The notes under the pieces: generated by a model
Told to the model about the DNA's origin: nothing
Database searches by the model: none
The model's input: the letters and a program-made list of their open reading frames with translations, nothing else
Position numbers and translations under genes: made by a program
Assembly (NCBI GenBank): GCA_039519185.1
Contig: CM076849.1
Coordinates: 73,713,784-73,777,783 of the forward strand
Origin: Astragalus membranaceus
Taxonomy: Eukaryota; Streptophyta; Magnoliopsida; Fabales; Fabaceae
Direction: 5' to 3'
DNA: 64,000 nucleotides
Part shown: positions 43,601 through 55,199 of the stretch, piece after piece
Position numbering within the stretch: the stretch's first letter is position 1
How the letters are laid out: each line of letters starts with the position of its first letter

Positions 43601-44909
43601 GAAGCTAGGTTCAGGTGCCACGGGAGGTTTCAAGAACTGAGCAATTCTTGGTTGAAGAAAACTTTCTGAACTGCCACCATCCAGTAGAATTTGCACAGAG
43701 ATATGACCAATCATGCCTGAGAAACGAATAGTGCCAATGCCACACCCTCCCTTCATAGAATTTAGAGATATGTGATATTCTTGCACCTCAGGGGACTCAT
43801 TGTTTGTCTGTGTATCAGGAGGATTAGGTTCCTATTCAGTCTCATCTTCTTCATCAATTTGCAGCATCATCAAATGCTTATTAGGACACTTGTGGGAATA
43901 TGAAAACTTATCTTCACAAAAATAACATAATCCCTTATCTCTCCGTAGTTGAATTTCTGCAGCAGACATGTGTTTGATGGCTAAATTTCTTGCTGTTGTA
44001 TTAGGTGTTTTTGTATTTGGTGTAGGCAATAATGGTGGTTGTGTGGGTCTGTTTTGGGTTAGTGTATTATCTGTTTTGGTTAGCTGTTTCTGGTTTGAAT
44101 TGTATGTGTTTGTATATGGTGGTTTTGTGGAATGTGTATTTGGTTTAGGTTTTGTACAGTTTAGGATACTTCTCCTCAAACAATTTTGCAAGCCTTCACC
44201 ATAGTGTGAGAGGTCATGGATTTCACATCCCTCTTGATATCATAGTGTAGCCCACTAACAAAACAATCTATAAGTGCCTCACTAGTCAAACCTTCAGAAC
44301 GATTTGCTAATGTAGTGAATTCCATATAATAATCAGTCACAATTCCAGATTGTTTCAATTTAAACAAATTCTCTCTAGGACAATCAAATGGTGAGGGTCC
44401 AAAATCTAATTCAAGAGCTCCAGTAATTGGTTCCATGATTGAAACTGATTCACCTTTTGCATTATTTGGAACCACGACACAATCTCGTGATCCAGATGAA
44501 CCGAAGCAATTGTAAGTCTCTCAGCATCAGGTGTATTATAATAATCAAAGAATTGTTGAGCGTTAAAAATCCACCCTACGACACTCTTCCTATCAAATCT
44601 AGGAAAATCTAGCTTAATAGATCGTACTTGGAATGGAGATCTCGGTTGTGGAAGTGGTGAACCCGGACTACCAAGAACGATTGAGCTCGATGAAGGTGAT
44701 TCAACAGTTCTCTTATCAATTGCAGCAGCGATCTTCGCCAGACTGGTGTCTGTGATCTTAATCGTATGTTCCAATCTCTCAAATCGTTGCACATTGTCGA
44801 CTTCTAGATGCTTGATTTGAGTCTGCAGATCAACATAATTCTTCTCTACCAATTCAGAAATGCGAGGAACTTCGGTGTTGAGCTCCTTATACCTCGTGTT
44901 GTCAGCCAT
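40541..44909 (-). pseudogene. Reina-like gag-pol, broken by several frameshifts
   Basis: The start is MADNTRYKEL at 44909. Pieces in order are Gag (44909-44176), one knuckle-like segment (CYFCEDKFSYSHKC, about 43910) and protease (LLDGGSSESF, about 43715). RT follows (43321-42575, with FFDDILVYSG), then RNase H (42406-41863), integrase (41905-40993, with CSICQQAK, SDRDKVF and GQSEVLNKCLE) and a chromodomain-like tail (VLVLWEDNDPTTATWEDI). The frame changes at least five times, so the copy is inactive. The C-terminal frame runs through the polypurine tract and about 125 nt into the 3' LTR before stopping at 40541. Confidence 0.9.
40668..40690 (-). other. Reina-like polypurine tract, inside coding sequence
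   Basis: The minus strand reads CCGAAGGGGAGAGTAA directly before the LTR start TGTAACA. The Pol frame is open across it. Confidence 0.75.
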
Positions 44910-44929
44910 AGCTGGAATGAAAGCACCAA

Positions 44930-45112
44930 TGTAACAATTGAACAATTGTTATGAACAAATATGTACTCAGAGAAATGTAGAAGTACTGAATTGATTAATT
45001 CCTTCAAGTATTACAAATGGAATCCCTAATCCAGTACAATTTCAGTATGATATTTGTATAGAGGTATAATATGCAACAATGAAAGTAAAAGGGAATTCGG
45101 TAAAGAACCTTG
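44930..45112 (-). repeat. Reina-like 5' LTR, truncated
   Basis: It matches the first 180 bp of 40264-40667 as read on the plus strand, then ends abruptly at GGTAAAGAACCTT. The adjacent primer site on the minus strand starts TGGTGCTTTCATTCC, which is not the initiator-Met type. I did not identify the tRNA. Confidence 0.82.
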
Positions 45113-45232
45113 ATAAGCAAGGTTAGTGGAGGTGGGGAAATGTTAATTTCTGGGGTTTGAACCCGGGACCTCCTTATTGCACACCTTCAGTATCCCTTAG
45201 CTCGCCAACTGAGCTATCTACTTGGGATGGAT
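45113..45232 (-). mobile_element. tRNA-derived SINE-like fragment
   Basis: On the minus strand TAGCTCAGTTGG (45216-45205) fits an A box and GGTTCAAACCC (45164-45154) fits a B box, 40 nt apart. The sequence between them does not give a proper anticodon arm, and no CCA-ready acceptor stem is apparent, so a SINE head is likelier than a tRNA gene. It lies exactly where the Reina-like LTR is cut. Confidence 0.55.
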
Positions 45233-46316
45233 GTTAGAGTGATGAACACGTCTAAAACTAACCAAATTTTTTGACAACCTAACACTAACCAAATTGAAGG
45301 CCCTAGAAAAAGATAAAGGTAAAAGTATGGAGTGAATGAAGGTTTTTTTTATCATGAATGAGTGAAGGTTTTAAGTGAATTTTTAGCATAGTCGACGCGG
45401 CTCAAGCCCTAACTTTAGGTTCCACCTCTCATTAAACTAAAAAACGGATTAAAAGGGTGTTATAAAAACGTTTTGGGTTCACTTCTCACATAAAAGGGTG
45501 TTATTATCCCCCACCCATTATCTGTACCCCCTCAAAAAATTTGTCTTACAAAATTATCCCCACCTTTTCCCTCTTTCTCTCTCAACATATTCATTTATTC
45601 TAGGAATATATTCCATCCATTATGGATTAATTTTTCATATGGATGTTTTATTACAATTATTTTATGAGATGACCCATAGACCTTTACATATTAGAATTCT
45701 ATATCCGTGATATCTTTTTTTACTCTCTCTTTCTTTCACATCTTCGTTTATCTGTACATTCTCATTGCTTTACAACTCATATTCAGATTTGTTTTAATTT
45801 CTGTTTTCAGTTGCTATAGTTATATAACCACATATTTATTTATTTAGTTTTTTTATTTGAACGGGTTCTTTATATCCTTCCTCCCACAACTTATTCTTGT
45901 AAACAGTTCGCATACCTTCCCCTTCATAGTCTCTTCATCCTCGTCCTCCTCCATTCCATATATATAGTTCTTCCTCTTCCTCTCCCTCTCTCTCTCTCTT
46001 TCCCTTCTTCTACAGGTGGTTTGCATCTCCTCTCCAATTATTCCAAGCACACGCACACCGTTCCGTTTTTTCCTACAACTTCGTCTCTTGTGTACATAGG
46101 CTATATACAATGAACAAATTATTCACGTAGATAGCCTGCTTATCATGAACACAAGAATACCTAAGAAGGCAAGCGGCAGAGGAAAAAACACCTCTCGATG
46201 GAAAACTCGTCGGAATTGCACCAAATCTGTCGGGAAAGTGACGCTTCCGGTGGATTTTTTCTGTCGGAAATCTGCTTGTAAAACACTCGTATGGAATGTT
46301 TTCCGGCGAATTTTTG
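45233..46316. other. Unassigned interval with a (TC)n run
   Basis: A/T-rich, with repeated AAAAGGGTGTTAT (45446 and 45492) and a (TC)n microsatellite at about 45983-46006. No convincing gene; the ORFs here are short and low in complexity. Confidence 0.45.
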
Positions 46317-46394
46317 CACCGGTAATGTGCGTTTCCAGCGGATTTTTTAACATTTTTTTTTTGAAAATCCACTGGAAACGCACATTATCGGTGA
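46317..46394. repeat. Long hairpin, 30-bp stem
   Basis: Arms at 46317-46346 and 46364-46394 (CACCGGTAATGTGCG... against ...CGCACATTATCGGTG) pair with few mismatches around an A/T-rich loop of about 17 nt. It probably forms one end of an unclassified small transposon. Confidence 0.7.
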
Positions 46395-46411
46395 ATTTTT
46401 ATTTCTTTTAG

Positions 46412-47656
46412 GCTTAAATATGTTTTAGGCCCCTACAAATATAGCATGTTTTGGTTGAAGCCCCTGAACTTTTTTTTTTTACAAAAAACCTTCCTGTAAA
46501 TATTTTTTTTTGTAATAGCTCTTCTGTTAACTCTCCGTTAGTGGTTTGCTGAGTTGTCAAACGGAACTGCCATTTGTTTATCTTCATCATCTACATTCCC
46601 ATGTTTGCTGCATCAACAACAACACAACCAAAACCCGGAAATTATCAGCTTCTTCATCTCTCTCTCAACTCCATCTCTCTCACTCATCTTGCGATTGATG
46701 ACTATGACCACCACCACAATTAGTTTTTCAGTTTTGTTATGGATTCAGTACTAGAAATTGTTAATCCAAACCCAAAAATAGGTTAGTAGTGACAATAGAG
46801 AGAGATCCCAGAATCATCAACCAAAAACCAAATCTATTTTCCCAAATCTATTTCCAGGTCGGGTCAAACAGAGCACCTAGCAAACGTTCTTCACTTCTTC
46901 TTCCTTTCCCCTTCGTTTTTGAGAGAGAGATCGACGAGAGAGGGATAGAGTGATGGTGAGAGGAAGAACCCATTCAGAGAGAGAGAGAGAAGCAATTTTA
47001 ATCTCAAATCTAAAAACCTAAATAAATCAAAACCACATCAGCAGCAACAAATTAACATGGGTTTTTTTGGGTCTCTCTCCTCAGTTTACAAAGATACACT
47101 TTCAACTGCAACATTTTCATTGATCTGGGTGTTTTTTGGGTTTTGATTTCTTTTCTCACATGAGTTTCTTTGAAGAAAGATGGTTTTTTCTGGGTATTTT
47201 ATGGGAGTTGATTTCTCTTCACGATGGGAAAAGAGATTGGATTTCTCTTCATGAGATTGCAATGGAAATTGAAACGGTAGCCTGATGATGTGATTAAAGT
47301 GGTTTTCTTTGGATGGATTACGGGAAGAGAGGATAATGGATGAATTTGTGGAAGAGATGAATGAAACGTGAGGTGGGGGACAGAATAATGGAGGAATTTG
47401 TGGAAGCACAATTAATTAATCAAAATAAACATTAATTACATGACAGCCAAATCAGCAATTAAAAAAATTAAAAAGAAAAGAAAATGACAACTTACAACTC
47501 TGTTAGCCACGTAGGCATTTTTGGTAACGTTAGTCTAACAAAATGGCTAAAATTAAAAAACTGTATTTTGTAAGGAGTTGTTTCTAAAAAAAATATTGCG
47601 GACTTAAATCAAAACACGCTATATTTTGCAGGGGCCTAAAACATATTTAAGCCTTT
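46412..47656. mobile_element. Non-autonomous Mutator-like element with long terminal inverted repeats
   Basis: The left end starts GGCTTAAATATGTTTTAGG, and the right end is its inverted counterpart finishing at 47656. The inverted repeats extend about 150 bp with moderate divergence. No transposase is recognised inside, only C/T-rich and A/T-rich filler. A 9-bp target duplication is not clear. Ends of this kind are, from memory, common in legume genomes. Confidence 0.7.
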
Positions 47657-47671
47657 TTTATTACAACGGTG

Positions 47672-48421
47672 ACCATGTAAATAATAGAGAATTTCTAGGA
47701 TAACCAAACCCTAGTGTTTTCTATATTTTGTTTTCTTTTTCATAATTGTATATTTGTAAGACATTTTAATTTTGGGCCACTTTGGGCTTTGTTTAGGTAG
47801 ACTTCGTCCATGGGCCTTTGGTTGTGTGCAAATTGGGTTTGTGTTGTGGACTTAGAATCCATAGAGTCAACAATATAAGTACCCTACCTTCATGTGTAAT
47901 TTTTAGAGAACTCTTGATGAACAATTTCATTTCTCGGACGGCAAAACATCAAGACAATCTAATTTTTCAAAATTATGATGAACTTTATTTTATTTTAAGA
48001 TGTAATAATTATACTTTATTTTGAATTATGTTTTAGTTTATGTTGACATTAGAGGGTGTTTGTGTGTATGCACCTTTGGCCTACACACCAACGTGTGTAG
48101 TTTAGGCACAACCCTAGGTATTTAATCAACTTTTGAATCTTATTTTGGGAACTTTTGATGAAATTGAATTGTGAAGTTAGAGAATGCATCTCTAAGGTAC
48201 TTCTTAGAACCAGACTTGAGCCTTATCAAGAGCCTCTTACTCTTGTGGTGATCCTATCTTGATCTTATCATCTTCTTGGATGTGGCGATTTCTTCATTTT
48301 CTTGCCTAATTCATTTGTGTGTTTCTTTCTCTTTTGTTTTTTAGTCTTATTTGATATGTTTGATTCAAGAAGTCACTTGGTTAGATCCTAAATTTACATA
48401 GAATTAACTAGATTATTATCA
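47672..48421 (+). repeat. Element X copy 1: 5' LTR, 5' truncated
   Basis: It matches 58425-58700 and 55200-55260 in blocks (for example GAATTTCTAGGATAACCAAA and TTAGATCCTAAATTTACAT). It ends ...TTATCA, 2 bp before a primer site. Its 5' part is missing, with the Mutator-like element just upstream. Confidence 0.75.
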
Positions 48422-48423
48422 AA

Positions 48424-48435
48424 TGGTATCAGAGC
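48424..48435 (+). other. Element X copy 1 primer binding site
   Basis: TGGTATCAGAGC is an exact initiator-Met-type site, 2 bp after the LTR. Confidence 0.88.
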
Positions 48436-48931
48436 CATTATCAAATGTTTTATTCTTGAATCAAGAAAAAGTTCAAAAAAAATAATTGTCGTTCTTTAGC
48501 GCTAATTTATTTTCTTTCATTGATGTTCTCGTTAAGCTTTCTTCTATCTTTCTAATTCACACCCTCTACAATTATCAAATTGATTTGCTTTGACACCATA
48601 TGTCACTTCATTCTCCGATTGTAGTTCACCTTGGTGGGTTTGTAGCTCATTGATTGTCATTACATTTACAATTTGCTGATTATTATTAGAGCACCTTACT
48701 TCCATCTGAAAATTTGCGTGGCTTAAATATTCGGACAGATTTACAATAAGAGTTACATTTATAAGTGTTATAATATGTATTGGAAGGATCACTTGGTGAT
48801 TATTTCCGGCATTTCGGTATTCTACGGTTGTTGAACTGTTTTTTTCTTGTCTGGAAAAAAATTTCTGCTGCATCTTTATCCTCTTCACTTGTAACTACGG
48901 AGAGATAGAGAAAAAGCAATAAAACATGGAG
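48436..48931. other. Element X copy 1 leader
   Basis: Untranslated leader between the primer site and gag. I see no gene on either strand. Confidence 0.5.
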
Positions 48932-49084
48932 ATTATTTGAAAGAAAATGAGTTGAAAGAAAAATTGAGCATTCCAAACTTTCATGGGAAGAGTAACCGCG
49001 AAGCATATCTTGATTGGGAGGTAGAACAAATTTCTTGTTGTGATGTTAGTGAAGAACAAATCACAAGTGGAAAATTGACTTTAA

Positions 49085-50286
49085 AAAGCATCATTTAGCA
49101 TCGGTTGTTTAAACACCCGATGCTAATTGTAGACGCGGTGGCAATTTAGCAATTAAATAGAAGATTTCAATTTTCGTGCCTACTTTTAGCATCGGGTGTT
49201 TAAACAACCGATGCTAAAAGTATATGCGTTAGACTTTTAGCGTCGGGTGTTTAAACACCCGATACTAAATGTATTTGCTTTATATATTTATCATCGGTTG
49301 TTTAAAACAACCGATGCTAAATGTCTAAAGCAAATACATTTAGCATTGGGTGTTTAAACACCCGACGCTAAAGGTCATGTTTTATTTTTTTCAATTCTTC
49401 CATCGCATACACTACTCTTCGCATTCTTTTTTCCAAAACACTTCACCTTCTCTCATATTCTCTGAACTCTCTCTTCTCTCACCCTTGTGAATTGTTGCCT
49501 TCGTTTTCCTTCTTTTTACTGCATATACTCACTGTTGCCTTGGTTATTCTGGACAACAGGTATAGTCACTGTTGCCTTGTTAATGTTTCTATGAAAAGTT
49601 ATATCTACTTTGATTGTTCATTGTTCTTTTTGTCTCTATAGTTTCAATTGGTAACTTGTCTTATGTTTTCATTGTAAGCAACTTTATCATTTCTTACTTG
49701 ATAGTTGATACTGAAAGAAGAATGTTATTGAAATGGCTTTAGTTTATAGACTAATTATATGGCTTGTGTTATTTTTGTCAAAATTTGTAGGGCAATAGCA
49801 AATTTGTATTATTCTAGTCTTGTCTTTGGTGATATTGCCACCCTACAAGAACTGTAAGTGTTTGAGAAAATTATGATGTTACATTGATTGACATTTGAGG
49901 AGAAATAAATTAATATATTTCCCTGGTCTGGAACATTTCCTTTACCTCCAAACATAAAGAGACTTACAGAGTTGTTGTAAGTATGGCTTTATTTGTATTC
50001 ATTGCTTTATTTCTGTCTTTGTTGCTGACATGTTTTCAATATTTTAGTTATGAACTTTTGAATTTGTACATTTCTATTATGCAGACTTTGTTGACAGTAG
50101 TGAAGTATTGAATCACATCTCTTCCATTAACCCGATTCTTATTAACTTGTTTCCTTTAGGTGGGAAAAAATCAGTGATCCTAAAAGTATAGCTGAGATAC
50201 TTAATTAGGTTTATGCAGATCATTCAACAAATGTAGATAATGTTTTTTCTCGCATAGGAGGAGTTGTGATCTTATTTGGTGTGATC
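49085..50286. mobile_element. Unclassified insertion in X gag, with a palindrome array
   Basis: It separates two halves of the same Gag domain. The left end holds five palindromes. The middle contains a C/T-rich, UTR-like stretch and a GACAACAG|GTATAG-type junction. The borders were set by where Gag homology stops and resumes. A TTA on both sides could be a 3-bp target duplication, but this is not secure. Subterminal palindromes of this type occur in CACTA elements, yet I found no CACTA termini. Confidence 0.5.
49094..49376. repeat. Five palindromes of TTTAGCATCGG...CCGATGCTAAA type
   Basis: Each is about 34 bp, with a central TTTAAA-type core. Arms vary between GCATCGGGTG and GCGTCGGGTG or GCATCGGTTG. 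Starts are at roughly 49094, 49191, 49234, 49287 and 49337. Confidence 0.88.
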
Positions 50287-51277
50287 TTAGAGATTATGCT
50301 CTTATTTGGCGGGATCAAGAAAAAAAAGCTTAGGAGGAGTTGTGATCTTAAGCCAATAGAAAAATGGGAGGATTTGAAGACAATGATGAGGAGGAGGAGG
50401 CATGTTCCTTCTCATACCCATATGGAGTTGTGTGACAAATTGCATACGCTTACTCAAGGAAGAAAAAGTGTTAATGAGTACTTTGAGAATTTAGAGGTGT
50501 CTATGACTAGAGCTAATGTGGAGGAGAATTTGGAGGATACCATGGATAGGTTTCTTGATGGTCTAACTGAAGATATAAGGGAAAAAGTAGAGCGTCGCCA
50601 TTTTCTAAAAATTGAAGATCTTGGCCACCAAGCCATTATGGTGGAAAAACATTTGCAAAAAAACAATGGCTACAAGAAATCTCTTTCAAAATATCACCCT
50701 TTAAGTTGGAAGGACAATTCCAAGAAGGAGGGAGCTCAATCCAAAAGACATGATGTCGCAACCTCCAAGAGTAAATGTACAAATTCTAACTCTTCTTCTT
50801 TGAACCCTAAATTAAAGAACATGAAATGTTTTAAATGCTTAGAATATGGGCACATTGCATTAAATTGTCCAACTAAGAGAATTATGGTCTTAAGGAAAAA
50901 TGGGTGCATTAATTCACAAGAGAGTGAATGTGAGAAATATCCTCAAAAGAAAGATTTGGTCATTGTTAATAATATTTTTTGGAGCCTATGAGAAAGATGA
51001 GAATGATTCACAAAGAAATAATATTGTTCAAACTAGGTGTCTCATTCTAGGAAATGGATGCTCTTTGATAGTTGATGGAGGTAGTTTTGCAAATGTTGCT
51101 AGCACTAGGTTAGTGTCAAAACTTAATCTTGACACTACTCTACATCCTGGTCCATATAAAGTGCAATGTTTAAGTGATGATGGAGAATTAGAGATTAATA
51201 GACAAGTCAAGATATCAATTTCTACCGATAAATATTGTGATGGGGTTATATGTGATGTAGCACCCATGGAGGCTTGA

Positions 51278-52316
51278 TAGGAAAACTATTCATGGTGGTG
51301 AATCCAACAAATACACTTTAGTTCACAATAAAATTAAATTTACTTTTCACCCTCTTAGTCCACAGAAGGCTAAAGAAAACATGTTGGCTTTGAAACTTAA
51401 AATAGAACAAGAGAAAGAAGAGTTGAAAGAAAATGGCAAGGCGTGTGGAAAAAGCGAGGCAAAGAGAGAAAATAAAAGCAATGAAAAGAAAGAAGTGGGG
51501 AATAATAAAAATTTTTTAAAAAGGGGGATTGAGGTCAATAAAGCATTGTTGGTAAGACCTATGCTTAAAATTGAAGTTCCATTTTATTATTTGTGTTCTT
51601 ATGCTAACAAGTTCCCTAGTGTTGTTGATCTATTTTTGAGAATGCATAGAGATGTCTATTCAAGAGAGGTGCCCCATGGTTTGGTGCCTTATGGCTCTAC
51701 TCCCAACTTGCAGGTTTCCAAGGAAGTCTATTTGCTTGAAGAAGTTGACTCAATGGAAGTTTCTTTTAATTTAATTCCTTACAAAAGTGTCAAATCAATT
51801 AAGTCTTCTAAATTCATGCTGGATGACTTGTTTTTTGCATTGCTTAAGTTTTCTCATGTGCTTGAAAATTTTACAAATTTGATGATGGGATGGCTTAACT
51901 TGTATCTTTTGCCTTTGTTTGAAATGGGAGAAGAAATTTTACAAAATATGATGTCTCAAAGTTGTGTCTTGTGCGCTTTGTAAGACCATTGTGATGTTGA
52001 TTTTCTTACTCCATCTTTGGTACAAGGTCAATGTGTTGAAATTTTAAAAAGGATTGACAGTACCAAGACATCTATTGTGAATGAATCTATGTGTGCTAAT
52101 TTGGAAAAAATTGTCATGTTGCTATTTCAAAGTTTACTTATTCTAAGTGTTGGGTGTTGTTTATCTTTGTCATGTGTGTTGATTTTTACCAATTTCCTTT
52201 TGACCCCGGGGGTATGTTGGTATTGATTTGTGTTCTTTTTTTATGTATGGTAAAATGAATATGCTATCACAAAAAGAGAGATACAGTGAAGATCAAACTC
52301 GAGGTCAAATTTCTTC
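51278..52316 (+). other. Element X copy 1: remnant between protease and polypurine tract
   Basis: A 200-codon frame (51381-51983) begins with a Lys/Glu-rich helix and then contains REVPHGLVPYGS. That resembles the linker just before RT in gypsy Pol, but no RT follows. A second frame (52017-52226) ends with a hydrophobic stretch and TTTTGACCCCGGGGG, which is mirrored in copy 2 at 58138. I do not call a functional product. Confidence 0.55.
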
Positions 52317-52346
52317 AAGAATGAGGGAATGATGTGGACCGCAAAA

Positions 52347-55199
52347 TGTAACGCCCAAATATTTAATTAAATTATTTAATTAAATATTTAGGTATTCAAT
52401 TATTTATTTATTTATTTATTTATTTAATTGGTGTAAATATATTAGCTTTGACTAAGAGACGTATAATTGGAATCAGGAGGTGGTGCTAGTGATCGGGCTT
52501 AAGTTTGAGGAAGCCCGCGATCCAAGCCCAAGGTGTAGGCGCATGAGTGGAGTGTGGTGAGGGTTGGAACATTACGCATTTGTGAGAGGAAAAGAAAGAA
52601 ATTGCGAATAGAGAGAGGAGAAGAGAGAGGGGTACGGCGCGAGCTTGCAAGGGAGGGGAGGAAGAGAAGAATTTCGCAAATTCAAGGAGGAGAAGGACGC
52701 GGTGTTGCTGTGGTTTCTTGGTGTTCCCGTGGAGAGATCATCATCTTCAGAAATTCTAAGGTAAGGGTGAGATCTCTCTTTCACTATAATAGTGGGTATG
52801 ATGGGTATTAGGGTAGGGGCTTAGACCTATGATGCCCTCGTATGATTTTGATGTCTAGTTTGATGATGGTTGGATTATAACTGTGATTGATTGAAATAAT
52901 TGCTCGTTGGTGATGGTTGCAACTCTAGAAATTTGGTGCTCATAGGTGTTGATATGAATTGCATGCTAGGTGTTTGACAAATTGTATTTTATGTTGTGAT
53001 TGACAATTCATGGTGATTGATCATAATGAGTTTTACTTGCTTATAGTTTTTGTGCGTTTCTGGACACTGTTTCGGCCCTCCTAAAACTGGTACTGTTCCG
53101 TTGATCCAAAAACTATGTGGCTGATTGTTTTTGAAAATAGACTTAAAGCCGGTCGTTTTGGCACTGGTTTCGCTCAATTTGGAGTTGTGTAGCTCAAGTT
53201 ATGAGTCTCCGAAGTTAAGTCAAATTTCTGGAATTGAATTGTGAGTAGGTTCCGTTTTTGTAGGTTTTGAGTTCTCAATCGAACTTAGTTCTGAATGATT
53301 CTTGTTTCATTGAAAAGTAGACTTAATTCTCTACGAAATAGGCATTGATTTCACGAAATTTCATTAAGAAATGAGAAAGAAAATTTAGTTGCGAGTTGGG
53401 TAAAGAATTCTGTCCGACTTTGGTACCTCAGTGTAGTGTTTTGAAAAACTGTACCAACTGGATACTTATTTTGGAAAATGAAAATCACAGGCAGAAACTA
53501 CACTCAGAGAGCTTCCCAATGAGTGGTCTTTTGTTAAAATCCGATATCGTTTGCTATTTTAATTAATTCGCCGAAGTAGGTGTACTGCTGTAGGAAATTC
53601 TGTACTAGCGCTGTGCTGCGCCAGGGCGCCATGTTGCTGCCCTGTGTGTGCCAAGGTTGCCTCTGCGCCAGTTTTTGCTGTCTGTGTTGCGCCCAGAGTG
53701 GCGCAAGTTGCCTCTGCGCCCGTTTTTGCTGGCTGTGTTGCTGTTTGTGTTGCGCCCAGAGTGGCGCAGGTTGCCTCTGCGCCAGTTTTTATGTTGCTGC
53801 GCCAGTTTTCCGTGGCTGCGCCAGTTTTCTGTGTTGCGTGTTCCTGCTAGGCGCCCAGTGCCTGGGCGCCATTTTCAGGATGTTACTCAAATTTTTCCCG
53901 GTTTTGTTTTTGACATATCTTTTGACTCGGGTGTCCGTTTTAAGTGTTTCAAAGTGCGTTGCGAAGCTTATTCAGTTTTCTACCCGTGTGTTCTATTTTA
54001 AGACAAAAATTTATTATTGTTCTGACAGTTTCTGGGTGCTTCAAGTGGCTGTCCCCGTTGGTCGTTGTTGTTGGCGTTGTAAAACTATTTCGGTGTTTAA
54101 AACCCCTTTTAGTGTCCTATTTGGTGTCGTGAGCTGAAGAAAAACCTTTTAATGTAATCAGTAATATTAGTGTCCTGGTGTCAATAATGATGTGTTGATG
54201 TTTTTGACGATAATGCCCCTAGTGGCTATTACTTTGAATGACGGTGGTATTGATGATGAATAAAGGCTGCGGTCTTACAAGTGATGATGATGCCATAAAG
54301 GCTATTAGTGATGAGAATATTAGTGATGATGGTATTAATGATGATGATATATGTGACGATGACTTGACAGGTGATGTGCCTTTGATTGGCGACCTGGTAA
54401 GTAATGGGTCACTAAGTTGACCATGATTGTGTGTGGTTGTGTTTGGTGCATGTCATCGTGTCTCATGCAACTCATGTGCATAAAGGCTGCGGTCTAACAA
54501 GCGACGATAAAAGGCTTCGGTCTTACAAGTGACGATAAAAGGCTGCGGTCTTACAAGTGACGATGATGCCATAAAGGCTTTTTAGTGATGATGATGACTG
54601 GTACCACATGCATACGCCCGTTGCGATGGGTTGCATTTCATACAAGATCATTACATTGTGATGACTTACCGTGATGATTGATTTGATGTTTGCGATGTGG
54701 CTGATATAATGTTGTAGCTCTAGCATAATACTTATCATATGCACTATTATATTGTTAGATGAACTCACCTCTTCTGTTTGAATGTTACCCCTATGCGGTA
54801 ACGTGCAGGTGATCCCGAGTGAAGGATTAGGTGCCTTTGCTAGTCGAGTCCGGTCGTCTGCTCTGATACGTAGCACTCTAGTGGGGGATGAACGCTTATC
54901 TTTAATTATGTTTATTTTGCAAAGATGCTATGGTTGTTTCACTTGAATCCTTAAATTTTATTCCGCTGCGAGATGATGGAGTATATTACCGTGTTGACTG
55001 AACAGGTGTTTTGGGTTCGTCCCATTAGCAGGGTGTTATGTATCGCATTTCCTTTATTCAGTGAATTTTTCGATTGACACTGTTATTTGTGAGTGGTGAT
55101 GTTTTTAAGTTGAAATGTGACATTCCTTTAGTTGACAAAAAAAAAAAAGAAACTCTGATTTTTAATAAATAAATTACCGGGTAGAAAAGGGGTGTTACA
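52347..55199 (+). mobile_element. Solo LTR (2853 bp) of an E1-related gypsy family
   Basis: It starts TGTAACGCCC, ends GGGGTGTTACA, and is flanked by CAAAA on both sides (52342-52346 and 55200-55204). No primer site or coding sequence is attached. It resembles the E1 LTR in its ends, A/T-rich start (TTTAATTAAATTATTTAATTA), GGCGCC-rich block (53600-53880) and GAGGCT/AAGGCTGCGGTCTTAC direct repeats (54480-54560). It is the product of LTR-LTR recombination after insertion. Confidence 0.92.
53600..53880 (+). repeat. GC-rich GCGCC repeat block in the solo LTR
   Basis: Imperfect copies of TGCGCCAGTTTTTGCTG with GCGCCCAGAGTGGCGCA. It parallels the GGCGCC array of the E1 LTR. The Cys-rich ORF across it is a repeat translation. 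Confidence 0.85.

Larger units (their letters stand above)
40264..45112 (-). mobile_element. Reina-like Ty3/gypsy chromovirus, decayed, 5' LTR truncated
   Basis: The order on the minus strand is partial 5' LTR (45112-44930), gag, protease, RT, RNase H, integrase, chromodomain-like tail and 3' LTR (40667-40264). LTRs of about 0.4 kb and a total near 5 kb fit the Reina group. The left LTR is complete. The right one stops after about 180 bp, where it meets SINE-like DNA. Confidence 0.88.
48932..51277 (+). pseudogene. Element X copy 1: gag and protease, gag split by an insertion
   Basis: The Gag N-terminus at 48932-49084 (LSIPNFHGKSNREAYLDWE) is followed by foreign DNA (about 49085-50286). Gag then resumes (DYALIW, about 50293). 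After a frameshift it gives RRRRHVPSHTHMELCDKLHTL...FLDGLTEDIREKVE and one CCHC knuckle (CFKCLEYGHIALNC, about 50828). A frame change near 50985 leads into protease (VDGGSFANVASTRLVSKLNL, about 51070). RT, RNase H and integrase do not follow. Confidence 0.85.

Noticed and set aside
45154..45216. tRNA gene on the minus strand
   Set aside because: A and B boxes are present, but no convincing cloverleaf, anticodon arm or acceptor stem is seen, so a SINE head is more likely.
45853..46110. 85-codon minus frame with an Arg/Glu repeat
   Set aside because: Its charged run is a (GA)n microsatellite, and no homologous domain or gene structure is evident.
50454..50666. Minus-strand frame across X gag
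   Set aside because: It is a shadow of the Gag coding sequence on the plus strand.
53580..54137. Cys-rich 185-codon frame that could pass for a small secreted cysteine-rich protein
   Set aside because: It lies in the solo LTR and its cysteines come from TGCGCC/TGTGTTGC repeats. Three overlapping frames are equally open.
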